64,000 nucleotides of DNA from Mesorhizobium helmanticense. GTDB lineage: Bacteria; Pseudomonadota; Alphaproteobacteria; Rhizobiales; Rhizobiaceae. Both the position numbers and the translations under genes were made by a program. Location: NCBI RefSeq assembly GCF_003034915.1, contig NZ_PZJX01000002.1, positions 58,059-122,058 of the forward strand, in the 5' to 3' direction. Of the stretch, positions 40,534 through 51,919 are shown piece after piece. How positions within the stretch are numbered: the first letter of the stretch is position 1; each line of letters opens with the position of its first letter. The notes beneath the pieces are model-generated. The model was not told the DNA's origin, did not search any database, and worked only from the letters and a program-made list of their open reading frames with translations.

Positions 40534-41852
40534 TAGAGCGTCCGGTAGAGATCGCAGACAGCCACGGGATCGAGGCCTGCCAGGCGCTCGCTCTCATGCC
40601 GCTTGAGGCCGACGAAAGTCTCGACGAAGACAGGCGCGAACCATCCGGTGACGGTGCTGTCGGCGGTCAACGCATCGAGTGCGGCCGGCAGCGTTTCCGG
40701 CAGTCGCACAAGGCCCAGCTTGGTGCGCTCCGCCTCGCTCATCAGCGTCGGATCGCCTGTCACCAGCGGCGGCGTCGGCAGCTTGGCCTTCAGTCCCTCC
40801 AGTCCCGCGCGCACGATGGCCGCCAGCGACAGATAGGGATTACCGGTGGCGTCGGCCGCCCGATATTCGATATTATACTGCTTGGCCGGATCCCGCCCGC
40901 CGATCGTCACTGTCGGGCAGATGCGCAGGGACGCCTCGCGGTCGCGATCGGCCAACCAGGTATAGGACGAGCTCCAGCTATGCGGCTTCAGCCGGTAGTA
41001 GGACGACACACTTGACGCCGTCATGGCGGTGATCCCGGGCAGATGCCGCAGCACGCCGGCACAGAAGGCGCCGGCCCGGCTGGACAGCCCGCCTGGACCC
41101 TTCGGATCGTAGGTCGCCGGCTTGCCGGCCTCGTCGACGAAGCTGAAGTGAATGTGGACGCCATTGCCGACCGCATCTGGCGCGGCCTTTGGCGTGAAGC
41201 TGGCGCGCCAGCCGGCGGTGCGCGCCACTTCGCGCGTGATCTCGCGGATGGCGACCGCGCGGTCGGCGGCGGTGAGCGCGTCCGCGGGCTCGTGCGTCAC
41301 TTCGAATTGGTCGCTGCCGAATTCGGCGATCACCACTTCTGGCGCTACGCCTGCTTCCTCCAGCGCCGCCATCAGATTGGGCGCGAACGGATCGGCGCGA
41401 CGTAGCGCGGCGAACGACATCGAGTGGCCCGGCGCGAAGCCGGCGTCGGCAATGTGGAATTCATGCTCGAAGGCGGCGATGACCGACAGCCCGGTCGCGG
41501 CCTTCAGCTCCGCCAGAGCGTCTTTCAGCATGGTGCGCGTGCAGCCGACCCACGGGCTGCCGTCGAGCTCGACGATGTTGCCGGCGACCATGTCGAAGGG
41601 CGTCGCCGATCCTGTCAGCGTCGTGCGGAAGCGCGCGTTGAGATCGGGCAGCAGCCGCACGTCGCCGGACGAGCCCCAGGGGTTGGGATCGACGATGGAA
41701 TTGAACGGCGTCAGCGACAGATTGGCCTGCAGCCAGCCGACGCCGGTGGCGGCGATCTTCTGCAGCTTGCTTTCGACCACCGAGCGGCCGCGTGTGATGG
41801 CGGAAAGATCGGTGGTAACGACGGCAACGAGCGGTTCGACGGTCGATGTCAT
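40530..41852 (-). CDS. Glutamine-synthetase-family ligase (gamma-glutamyl-amide type)
   Basis: 440 aa enzyme of the glutamine synthetase superfamily, more like PuuA/GlnT-type ligases than GlnA. An N-terminal beta-grasp part precedes the catalytic domain. Visible active-site blocks are 'FEHEFHI' (Glu pair region), 'NGVHIHFSF' (ammonia/glutamate His), 'SSYYRLKPHSWSSSY' and 'NIEYRAADATGNPYL'. Such enzymes join glutamate to an amine using ATP. The ATG at 41852 overlaps the upstream hydrolase stop; the earlier ATG of the open frame lies within that gene. The amine substrate is unknown. Confidence 0.88.
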   Translation of the reverse strand: MTSTVEPLVAVVTTDLSAITRGRSVVESKLQKIAATGVGWLQANLSLTPFNSIVDPNPWGSSGDVRLLPDLNARFRTTLTGSATPFDMVAGNIVELDGSPWVGCTRTMLKDALAELKAATGLSVIAAFEHEFHIADAGFAPGHSMSFAALRRADPFAPNLMAALEEAGVAPEVVIAEFGSDQFEVTHEPADALTAADRAVAIREITREVARTAGWRASFTPKAAPDAVGNGVHIHFSFVDEAGKPATYDPKGPGGLSSRAGAFCAGVLRHLPGITAMTASSVSSYYRLKPHSWSSSYTWLADRDREASLRICPTVTIGGRDPAKQYNIEYRAADATGNPYLSLAAIVRAGLEGLKAKLPTPPLVTGDPTLMSEAERTKLGLVRLPETLPAALDALTADSTVTGWFAPVFVETFVGLKRHESERLAGLDPVAVCDLYRTLY

Positions 41853-42496
41853 GCAGCTTTTCCCAAGGCCTTGAAGCGGGCGACGACCGTGTCGGTGTCG
41901 GTGACCCAGCAGTATCCGCCGAACGCCTTGAGGGCGATGTCGTGGCGCTCCTGGGTGATGGTCGCGCAGGCGTCCGATACGCAGGTGACGAGATAACCGC
42001 GGTCGGCGCCATCGCGCACCGTCATGTCGACGCATTGATCGGTGAGCACGCCGACCACGACGAGGTAGCGAACGCCGAGGTTCTTCAGGAGATAATCGAC
42101 ATTGGTCGAATTGAAGATGCCGGACGACGTCTTCGGCAGCATGATCTCGTCGCCGACCGGCGCCAGCGACGGCACCGGCAGGCCTTCCGGCAGGCTGGGA
42201 GCGATATGGATCGGCGTCAGCTTGTGGTCGAGCGAGCGGTCGCGGCCGTCTTCCGTCAGGCTCTGGATGATGGTGTGGAGGACCTCGACGCCGTTGGCGC
42301 GGGCCGCCGCCAAAAGGCGCTCCTGGTTGGGAATCGTCTGCGACGATGTCTGCCTGTAAAAATAATGATCGGAGCCGCGCTCGGGGTGCCCCGGGTCGGC
42401 GCCGGGCTCCAGCCAGACGCGTTGCATATCGACCAGCAGCAGCGCGGTTTCGCCGGCGCGGAAGGGCTCGTCTCGTTTGGGCAGTGGCTGGCTCAT
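41849..42496 (-). CDS. Cysteine hydrolase (isochorismatase-like family)
   Basis: 215 aa hydrolase of the isochorismatase-like superfamily with the full catalytic triad Asp23, Lys122 and Cys155 ('LLVDMQ', 'MLPKTSSG', 'LTDQCVDMT'). Family members hydrolyse amides such as N-carbamoyl compounds, nicotinamide or biuret. The specificity cannot be read here. It overlaps the RpiR gene upstream and the ligase gene downstream by 4 bases each. Confidence 0.9.
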   Translation of the reverse strand: MSQPLPKRDEPFRAGETALLLVDMQRVWLEPGADPGHPERGSDHYFYRQTSSQTIPNQERLLAAARANGVEVLHTIIQSLTEDGRDRSLDHKLTPIHIAPSLPEGLPVPSLAPVGDEIMLPKTSSGIFNSTNVDYLLKNLGVRYLVVVGVLTDQCVDMTVRDGADRGYLVTCVSDACATITQERHDIALKAFGGYCWVTDTDTVVARFKALGKAA

Positions 42497-43455
42497 GCTT
42501 TCTGGTCCTGTTTTGCTGATTTGGTTTGGGCCGATTTGGCCTGGCTTGAATTGGCTTGGCTTGATTTGGGCCCGGGCGCGCTGCGCGCGCCCTTCTCTTC
42601 TGTGCTGTCGAGGGTCACGGCATTGGCGTGGCGTATCTCCTCCAGCCGCTCGATGCGTTCGTGCGCGGCCTCGCTCAGCGTCGAGATGATGTGGGCGACC
42701 AGCGCTTCCATCTGCGCAATCGCCGGCGCCAGCGTGTCATAGGGCGAGGCAACCTCGAGCGGGCTGACGATGGTGACCTCGGCGAGATCGGCGATCGGCG
42801 ACAGCCATTGGTCAGTGAACAGCACGATATGGACATCGCGCGCCGCTGCCTGCCTCGCGTATTCGATGACGTCGAACTGATAGCGGCGGTAGTCGAAGAC
42901 GACGAGCACATCACGGCGGCCGAGATCGGCCAGCGTGTCGAAGGCCTGTGCCGACAGTGTGCCGATGTCGCGCACGCCCGGCCTGAACTGCAGCAGGTAA
43001 CCGGCGAACATGCTGGCGACATGGCGGCTGAAACGGCCGCCGAGCAGGGCAACTTCGCCCTTCGTCTCCATCAAAAGCCGGGCGGCGCGGTCGTAGCTCT
43101 GCAGCGGCGTCAGGCTGACCGATTTCGCGAGCGCCGTGCTGACCGAGCCGAGATAGGCGAGGATGGCGCTGTCTTCGGCGCCGGACGGCCGCTTGGCCTC
43201 CATCATCAGCAGCGGCGAATGCAGCCTTGCCTCGACCTCGGCCAGCAGCTTGGCCTGGAAATCCGGAAATCCCTCATAGCCGAGCTTCACCACCAGCCTG
43301 ACCACGGTCGGGTCGCTGACGCCGGCGCGCCGCGCCAGCGCCGAGGCGGTGCCGAGGCCGGATGTCGGATAGTCGGTCAGAAGCAGCCGGACGATTTTTT
43401 CCTCCGACGGCGTCAGCGCCAGGTCCTGTCGCATCAGAACATCGCGTATCGCCAT
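42493..43455 (-). CDS. MurR/RpiR-family transcriptional regulator
   Basis: 320 aa. The N-terminal RpiR helix-turn-helix fills residues 1-77 ('LARRAGVSDPTVVRLVVKLG'), then a SIS sugar-phosphate-type domain at ~120-260. The last ~25 residues form a low-complexity Ser-Gln-Ala-Lys tail made of short imperfect repeats (SSQANSSQAKSAQ). First gene of the four-gene unit, so it presumably regulates its own operon. RpiR proteins often sense phosphorylated sugars, but several sense amino acid or purine breakdown compounds. Confidence 0.9.
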   Translation of the reverse strand: MAIRDVLMRQDLALTPSEEKIVRLLLTDYPTSGLGTASALARRAGVSDPTVVRLVVKLGYEGFPDFQAKLLAEVEARLHSPLLMMEAKRPSGAEDSAILAYLGSVSTALAKSVSLTPLQSYDRAARLLMETKGEVALLGGRFSRHVASMFAGYLLQFRPGVRDIGTLSAQAFDTLADLGRRDVLVVFDYRRYQFDVIEYARQAAARDVHIVLFTDQWLSPIADLAEVTIVSPLEVASPYDTLAPAIAQMEALVAHIISTLSEAAHERIERLEEIRHANAVTLDSTEEKGARSAPGPKSSQANSSQAKSAQTKSAKQDQKA

Positions 43456-43491
43456 TGGCCTCCCCGAAATCCGCGTTGGGCTCTCTGCCTC

Positions 43492-43554
43492 ATTGTGTTG
43501 AGTTTATTACAGGGATTTTAATTTCGGTCAACAATGAAGAGATATTGACACAAT
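43492..43554. promoter_or_regulatory. Possible RpiR operator half-sites
   Basis: ATTGTGT (43492-43498) and ACACAAT (43548-43554) are exact inverted repeats flanking an AT-rich stretch just upstream of the RpiR gene, extended partly to ATTGTGTtgA/TtgACACAAT. RpiR regulators bind inverted repeats; spacing of 49 bases is long, so this may be two sites or chance. Confidence 0.35.
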
Positions 43555-43612
43555 CGAACGACTGGTCGCAGCTTGTTCGAAAGTAGCCAGGACACTGTGG
43601 GGGGGAGCAGCC

Positions 43613-43746
43613 ATGCGGAACGGAAGTATCGCCATCGTCGTATAGTGGGATCGAGCGCCGCCTATCATCTGGTCGGGGCCGGTGCGGCGGTGACGCTCTT
43701 CGAACAGACGCACCCCGCCGGCGGGTCAAGCAGACGGCCGGTGTAG
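43613..43746 (+). pseudogene. Remnant of a DAO-family FAD oxidoreductase N-terminus
   Basis: An ATG after a run of seven G reads MRNGSIAIVV then stops. Shifted into another frame it continues VGSSAAYHLVGAGAAVTLFE and then QTHPAGGSSRR before a TAG. Joined together these make the beta-alpha-beta FAD-binding start of a D-amino-acid-oxidase-type enzyme, with a small deletion at the GxGxxG loop and everything after about residue 45 lost. Good start context suggests a once-functional gene divergent from the RpiR operon. Confidence 0.7.
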
Positions 43747-43797
43747 CGCCCGCCGGTAACCTGGGGCGTGACATCGGCAGGTAAATAGCGTATATTG

Positions 43798-43817
43798 ACA
43801 TAAAGATGTCTTTATGT
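43798..43817 (+). promoter_or_regulatory. 20-bp AT-rich dyad upstream of metH
   Basis: ACATAAAGATGTCTTTATGT has perfect 9-bp arms around TG, 34 bases before the metH ATG. It recalls the AT-rich dyads I associate from memory with ArsR-type SAH-responsive regulators of methionine genes (SahR). The regulator itself is not in the window. Confidence 0.6.
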
Positions 43818-43851
43818 GACTTAAGCGCGACCGTCGCCTTAAGGATGAAAA

Positions 43852-47661
<3,810 letters not shown>

Positions 47662-47830
47662 GACCGCGCTACGCCCGCGTTGGAGCTGGACCATCGTGTG
47701 CCGCGCCGTTGCCCATGCCGGGCACCCGGCAGAATCTGTCTCCAGCCTGTAGACATCGACGCGCCGATCACCCAATCTTGGCTGCGGGAACAACAGCGCC
47801 GCAAAAGACGGCGCGGGCACATGAGTGCGC

Positions 47831-48709
47831 ATGACCAAGGGATGGACATTGTACGATTCGCGGCTGGCATGGACGCTGGTCGCGCCGGTGCTGCTGCTGC
47901 TGGTCTTTTTCCTGGTGCTTCCGATCGCCGTGATGGCGGTCTACACCTTCTTCACCTTCGTCACGGCCGGGGTTGAAGCGACCACGCTGACCCTGGCGAA
48001 CTGGCAGGAATTCTTCACCGACAGCTATTACCACGGCTTTTTGTTCAAGACGCTGCGGGTAGGGGCCGTCACCGCGCTCATCTGCGGGGTTCTCGGCTAT
48101 TTTCCAGCATATTTCATCTGGGCGACGACCTTCAAGCACAAATGGCTTTTGCTACTTTTGCTCATCGTGCCGTTCTGGATCAGCTTCACCATCCGCACAT
48201 TCTCGTGGATCCATATCCTGGGCGAACAGGGGATCATCAACGTCACGCTGCTCAAGCTTGGTCTGATCCATGAGCCTTTGCAGATGCTCTACACCGAGGG
48301 CGCGGTCATCATGGGCCTGCTGCACTTCCTGCTGCCCTACATGATCCTCAATGTCTATGTCAGCCTCGAAAGCATCGACCGAACGCTGATCGCCGCGGCC
48401 CGCTCGATGGGCTGCACCAGCGCGCAGGCGTTTCGCGAGGTCACGCTGCCGCTTTCGCTGCCCGGCCTGGGCGCCGGTCTGCTGCTCTGCTTCGTGCTGG
48501 CGGCCGGCAGCTACGTGACGCCGCAATTGCTCGGCTCGGGTCGTGATGCGCTGTTCGGCAACCTGATCTACGACACCATCATGGGGCAATTGAACTGGCC
48601 GATGGGTGCAACGCTCTCCATTGTCCTGTTCGTCGTGTTGGGCTGTTTCGCTGCTGTCTACACCCGCTACATGGGCATGTCCCAGATCGTCAAAGGGCTG
48701 TCGGGATGA
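47831..48709 (+). CDS. Polyamine-type ABC transporter permease 1 (PotB-like)
   Basis: 292 aa inner-membrane permease of the spermidine/putrescine (PotB/YdcU) class with six predicted helices. The EAA loop is 'LIAAARSMGCTSAQAFREVTLPLS' (cited from LIAAARSMG to VTLPL). The ATG is used; a GTG two codons earlier is also possible. A small GCGCCG/CGGCGC stem lies 17 bases upstream. First gene of a four-gene importer operon. Ligand may be a polyamine or another cationic or organic compound. Confidence 0.87.
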   Translation: MTKGWTLYDSRLAWTLVAPVLLLLVFFLVLPIAVMAVYTFFTFVTAGVEATTLTLANWQEFFTDSYYHGFLFKTLRVGAVTALICGVLGYFPAYFIWATTFKHKWLLLLLLIVPFWISFTIRTFSWIHILGEQGIINVTLLKLGLIHEPLQMLYTEGAVIMGLLHFLLPYMILNVYVSLESIDRTLIAAARSMGCTSAQAFREVTLPLSLPGLGAGLLLCFVLAAGSYVTPQLLGSGRDALFGNLIYDTIMGQLNWPMGATLSIVLFVVLGCFAAVYTRYMGMSQIVKGLSG

Positions 48710-49572
48710 GCGCGGCGCATCCGGACAAGGAAGGCAGATGGGCCTGGCGGCTAACCGGTTTCGTCACGCTGTGCGTCTATATCTTCATGTTCGCGCCGAT
48801 CATCGCGACCATCGTGCTGTCGTTCAATTCGTCGATGTTCGGCGGCTTCCCGATGACAGGTTTCAGCCTGCAGTGGTACGGCAAATTGCTCGAAAACGAA
48901 CAGGTTCTTGCGGCATTCCGGACCTCGCTGTGGATCGCGCTGGTCACCGCGCTCGTCACCACGGCCCTGGGCGTCGTGACCGCGTTCGCGCTGGTCCGGT
49001 TCGAGTTCCCCGGCAAACAGACGCTGAGCACGCTGGTGATCCTGCCGGCGCTGGTGCCGGAAACCATTCTAGGCGTCGGCCTGCTGGTGCTGATCAAGGC
49101 AGTCGACCAGCCGCGAACGCTGCTTCTGCTGGTGCTTGGGCACATTCTTCTTGCCATGCCCTATGTCGTGCTGATCGTCCAGGCGCGCATGGTCGGCATC
49201 CGGCGCGTCTATGAGGAAGCAGCGCTTTCGCTCGGCGCCTCGCGCTCGGCATCGTTCCGCGAGATCACCCTGCCGCTGCTCATCCCGGCGGTGGTCGCCG
49301 GCGCGCTGCTCGCCTTCACCATCTCGTTCGACAACACCTCGGCAAGCCTGTTCTGGCGCCCGGCCGGCGTCGAAACGATGCCGACCCAGATCCTGTCCAT
49401 GCTGAAGATTTCGATAAGCCCTGAGATCAACGCGCTCGGCACGGTCATGATCCTGGTGACGGTCGGCATTCCGCTGATCGGCGGGCTCATCCTGCAGGGC
49501 TTCACCCGATTGAGAAGACGCAACAAACCAAGGAGGAATGACAATGAAAATGTCGAACACCAGGCGGCTTGA
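48706..49572 (+). CDS. Polyamine-type ABC transporter permease 2 (PotC-like)
   Basis: 288 aa PotC/YdcV-class permease; six helices and the EAA loop 'YEEAALSLGASRSASFREIT' at about residues 168-187. Starts inside the stop of the first permease (ATGA). The C-terminus is basic (LRRRNKPRR) and its last codons overlap the start of the binding-protein gene, so the ribosome-binding site of that gene lies within this coding sequence. Confidence 0.87.
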   Translation: MSAAHPDKEGRWAWRLTGFVTLCVYIFMFAPIIATIVLSFNSSMFGGFPMTGFSLQWYGKLLENEQVLAAFRTSLWIALVTALVTTALGVVTAFALVRFEFPGKQTLSTLVILPALVPETILGVGLLVLIKAVDQPRTLLLLVLGHILLAMPYVVLIVQARMVGIRRVYEEAALSLGASRSASFREITLPLLIPAVVAGALLAFTISFDNTSASLFWRPAGVETMPTQILSMLKISISPEINALGTVMILVTVGIPLIGGLILQGFTRLRRRNKPRRNDNENVEHQAA

Positions 49573-50686
49573 AAGGCTGCATGAGCGGTATGTCAACGGC
49601 GACCTCAGCCGCCGGACTTTCCTCACGCTGACGGCCGCTGCCGCGACATCTGCGGGCCTGTCGATGCCGTGGATGGGGCGGGCGCTCGCCGCCGCCAAGG
49701 AAATCCGCTTCGACGGCTGGGGCGGCACGGTGCAGGAAGCCATCGATAAATATGCCTTCAAGCCCTACACGGCCAAGACGGGCGTCGGCGTCGTGCAAGG
49801 TACGTTCGGCGACGAGAACGAGATCATCACCAAGATAAAGACGTCGAAGCCGGGCGACTTTCAGGTCGTTCACTCATCCGGCGTCAACTATTACATCAAA
49901 TACGTGAACGCCGGCATGGTTTCGGAGATCAACGAGGCCAACATTCCCAACATGGCGAATGTGCTTCAGCCGATGATCGAACCATTCCGCAAGCTGACGC
50001 CGAAGCTGTCGGCCGTGCCTTACGACTACGGCACCACCGGCATCGCCTACAACACCACCGTGATTTCGCCGGAGGAAGCGAAGGAAAAGGGCGCCGGACT
50101 GCTTGCCGACAAGAAATACGCCGGCAAGATCGGCGGCTATGCCGATATGACCACGCGGGTTTGGTACGCGGCCCTGGATACCAAGCAGGATCCCAACAAC
50201 ATCAAGGACATGGATGCCATATGGGCCAAGGTTCGCGAGACGCGCGACCTTGCCAAGAAGTTCTGGAGTTCCGGCGCGGAGCTGATGGATCTGCTTTCCA
50301 AGGGCGAGATCGTGGTGACCGATGCATGGTCGGGCCGTGTCGCGGCGCTGCAACAGCAGAACCATCCGATCGGCTATCTCGACCCGGCAGGCTCCTACGC
50401 CTGGATGGAGGACATGCTGATCCTCAAGGGCTCGCCGATGGCCGAGTGCGAGGAACTGGTCAACTTCATGCTCGATCCGGCGACCGCCATCGCCGTGGCC
50501 GAAGGCCAGAGCTATCCGCCGTCCCTCGATCCGACCAAGGTCAAGCTCACGGACAAGATTGCGGCACTTCCGGCCTTCGATCCGACAGGCTCGATGAAGT
50601 CGTTGACATTCGCCGATCCGGTCTACTGGGCGAACAACGAAGACGCCTGGACCAAGCAGTGGGACAGGATTTCGAAAGGTGCCTGA
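49544..50686 (+). CDS. Polyamine-type ABC transporter periplasmic binding protein
   Basis: 380 aa PotD-like extracellular binding protein. A perfect AAGGAGG lies seven bases before the second of three clustered ATGs, which I take as the start. The N-terminus carries a twin-arginine motif, 'LSRRTFLTL', with a hydrophobic stretch and AAA end, so export by Tat as a folded protein is likely. 'DGWGGTVQEAIDKYAFKPY' follows. Middle gene of the importer operon, with ATPase gene directly after. Confidence 0.88.
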   Translation: MKMSNTRRLERLHERYVNGDLSRRTFLTLTAAAATSAGLSMPWMGRALAAAKEIRFDGWGGTVQEAIDKYAFKPYTAKTGVGVVQGTFGDENEIITKIKTSKPGDFQVVHSSGVNYYIKYVNAGMVSEINEANIPNMANVLQPMIEPFRKLTPKLSAVPYDYGTTGIAYNTTVISPEEAKEKGAGLLADKKYAGKIGGYADMTTRVWYAALDTKQDPNNIKDMDAIWAKVRETRDLAKKFWSSGAELMDLLSKGEIVVTDAWSGRVAALQQQNHPIGYLDPAGSYAWMEDMLILKGSPMAECEELVNFMLDPATAIAVAEGQSYPPSLDPTKVKLTDKIAALPAFDPTGSMKSLTFADPVYWANNEDAWTKQWDRISKGA

Positions 50687-50729
50687 CAGCTCGCGAACCT
50701 TGCGGCCATCCCGGCCTGGATCGGCCGGG

Positions 50730-51839
50730 ATGGCGCCGGACTTGACCGTCAACGGCGAGGAGCCGGCGGTCAAATTCAGCAATATCGAAATCGCCTACGG
50801 CAAGTTCGTCGCGGTGCGCGATTTTTCGCTGGCCATGCGCAAGGGAAGCTTCGTCACACTGCTGGGCCCGTCCGGTTGCGGCAAGACCACGATCCTGCGT
50901 TCTATTGCCGGGCTTGTCGACATTTCCAGCGGCGAGATCTCGATCGGCGGGCGCAGGGTCGACGACATTCCGATTTACAAGCGCAACATCGGCCTGGTCT
51001 TCCAGAGTTACGCGCTATTCCCGCACAAGAACGTCTTCGACAATGTCGCCTTCGGCCTGAAATACCGCAACGTGCCAAAGGCCGATATCGCCCGGAAGGT
51101 GAGCAAGGCGCTCGAAATGGTTCGGCTGCCGGGCAGCGAAAAGAAGCTGCCGTCGCAACTGTCGGGCGGCCAGCAGCAGCGCATCGCGCTGGCGCGCGCC
51201 ATCGTCTTCGAGCCCGAAGTGCTTCTCCTCGACGAACCGCTTTCGGCCCTCGACGCCAACATGCGCGAGGAGATGCGCGTCGAGATCAAGAAGATCCAGA
51301 AGCAGACCGGCATCACCGCCCTGTTCGTGACGCACGACCAGGAAGAGGCGCTTTCCATGTCGGACCAGATCGTGGTCATGAATGCCGGAGCGGTGGAGCA
51401 GATCGGTACGCCGGAACAGGTGTATGAGACGCCGGCTACCGCCTTCGTGGCCGATTTCCTCGGCAAGGCCAATATGCTTGCCGGCACGGTGAGCGCCGTC
51501 GATGGGCTGAGGGCGAAGATCTCGCTTGCGGCTGGTCAGACGGTCACGGTCATTTCTCCCAAGGCTCTGGTGCCGGGCACGCCTGTCACCGTGGTGGTGC
51601 GGCCGCAGAAACTGCCGGTTGGTTCCGCCGCAACGACCAACCGGTTGGCCGGACGAGTCGTCTCCACCTCCTATCTCGGCGGCAGCGCCATCTACGAAAT
51701 CGACATCGGCGGCAGGACGACCATCCGCGCCAACACGCAGATCAATGGTCGCGTGGCGCGTGAAGGCGAAGCGATCGATGTTGGCTTCGATCCGGCCGGC
51801 TGCGTTCTGCTGGATGAAAGCGGACGGCGAATTTCGTAG
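50730..51839 (+). CDS. Polyamine-type ABC transporter ATP-binding protein (PotA-like)
   Basis: 369 aa from the chosen ATG. Walker A GPSGCGKTT is at about residues 47-55, signature LSGGQQQR, Walker B LLLDEPLSALD; a C-terminal TOBE domain from about residue 265 ends near 'DPAGCVLLDES'. A GTG at 50679, overlapping the binding-protein stop, is an alternative start. The protein energises import with the two permeases. Co-directional and tightly spaced, so one operon. Confidence 0.88.
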   Translation: MAPDLTVNGEEPAVKFSNIEIAYGKFVAVRDFSLAMRKGSFVTLLGPSGCGKTTILRSIAGLVDISSGEISIGGRRVDDIPIYKRNIGLVFQSYALFPHKNVFDNVAFGLKYRNVPKADIARKVSKALEMVRLPGSEKKLPSQLSGGQQQRIALARAIVFEPEVLLLDEPLSALDANMREEMRVEIKKIQKQTGITALFVTHDQEEALSMSDQIVVMNAGAVEQIGTPEQVYETPATAFVADFLGKANMLAGTVSAVDGLRAKISLAAGQTVTVISPKALVPGTPVTVVVRPQKLPVGSAATTNRLAGRVVSTSYLGGSAIYEIDIGGRTTIRANTQINGRVAREGEAIDVGFDPAGCVLLDESGRRIS

Positions 51840-51919
51840 CTGCTGCTGACATCCGGCGTGGTCTACCTGGCAGTCTGCGCAACGTCACTTGCTGCCCCTT
51901 CAATGCCGAAACGCAGGCT

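Noticed and set aside
42493..42580. Possible separate repeat array in the RpiR gene end
   Set aside because: The TTGGCTTG-like repeats are within the coding frame and explain the Ser-Gln-Ala-Lys tail.
43747..43851. SAM, SAH or cobalamin riboswitch in front of metH
   Set aside because: The gap is about 100 bases and shows only a DNA dyad; no conserved riboswitch boxes were found.
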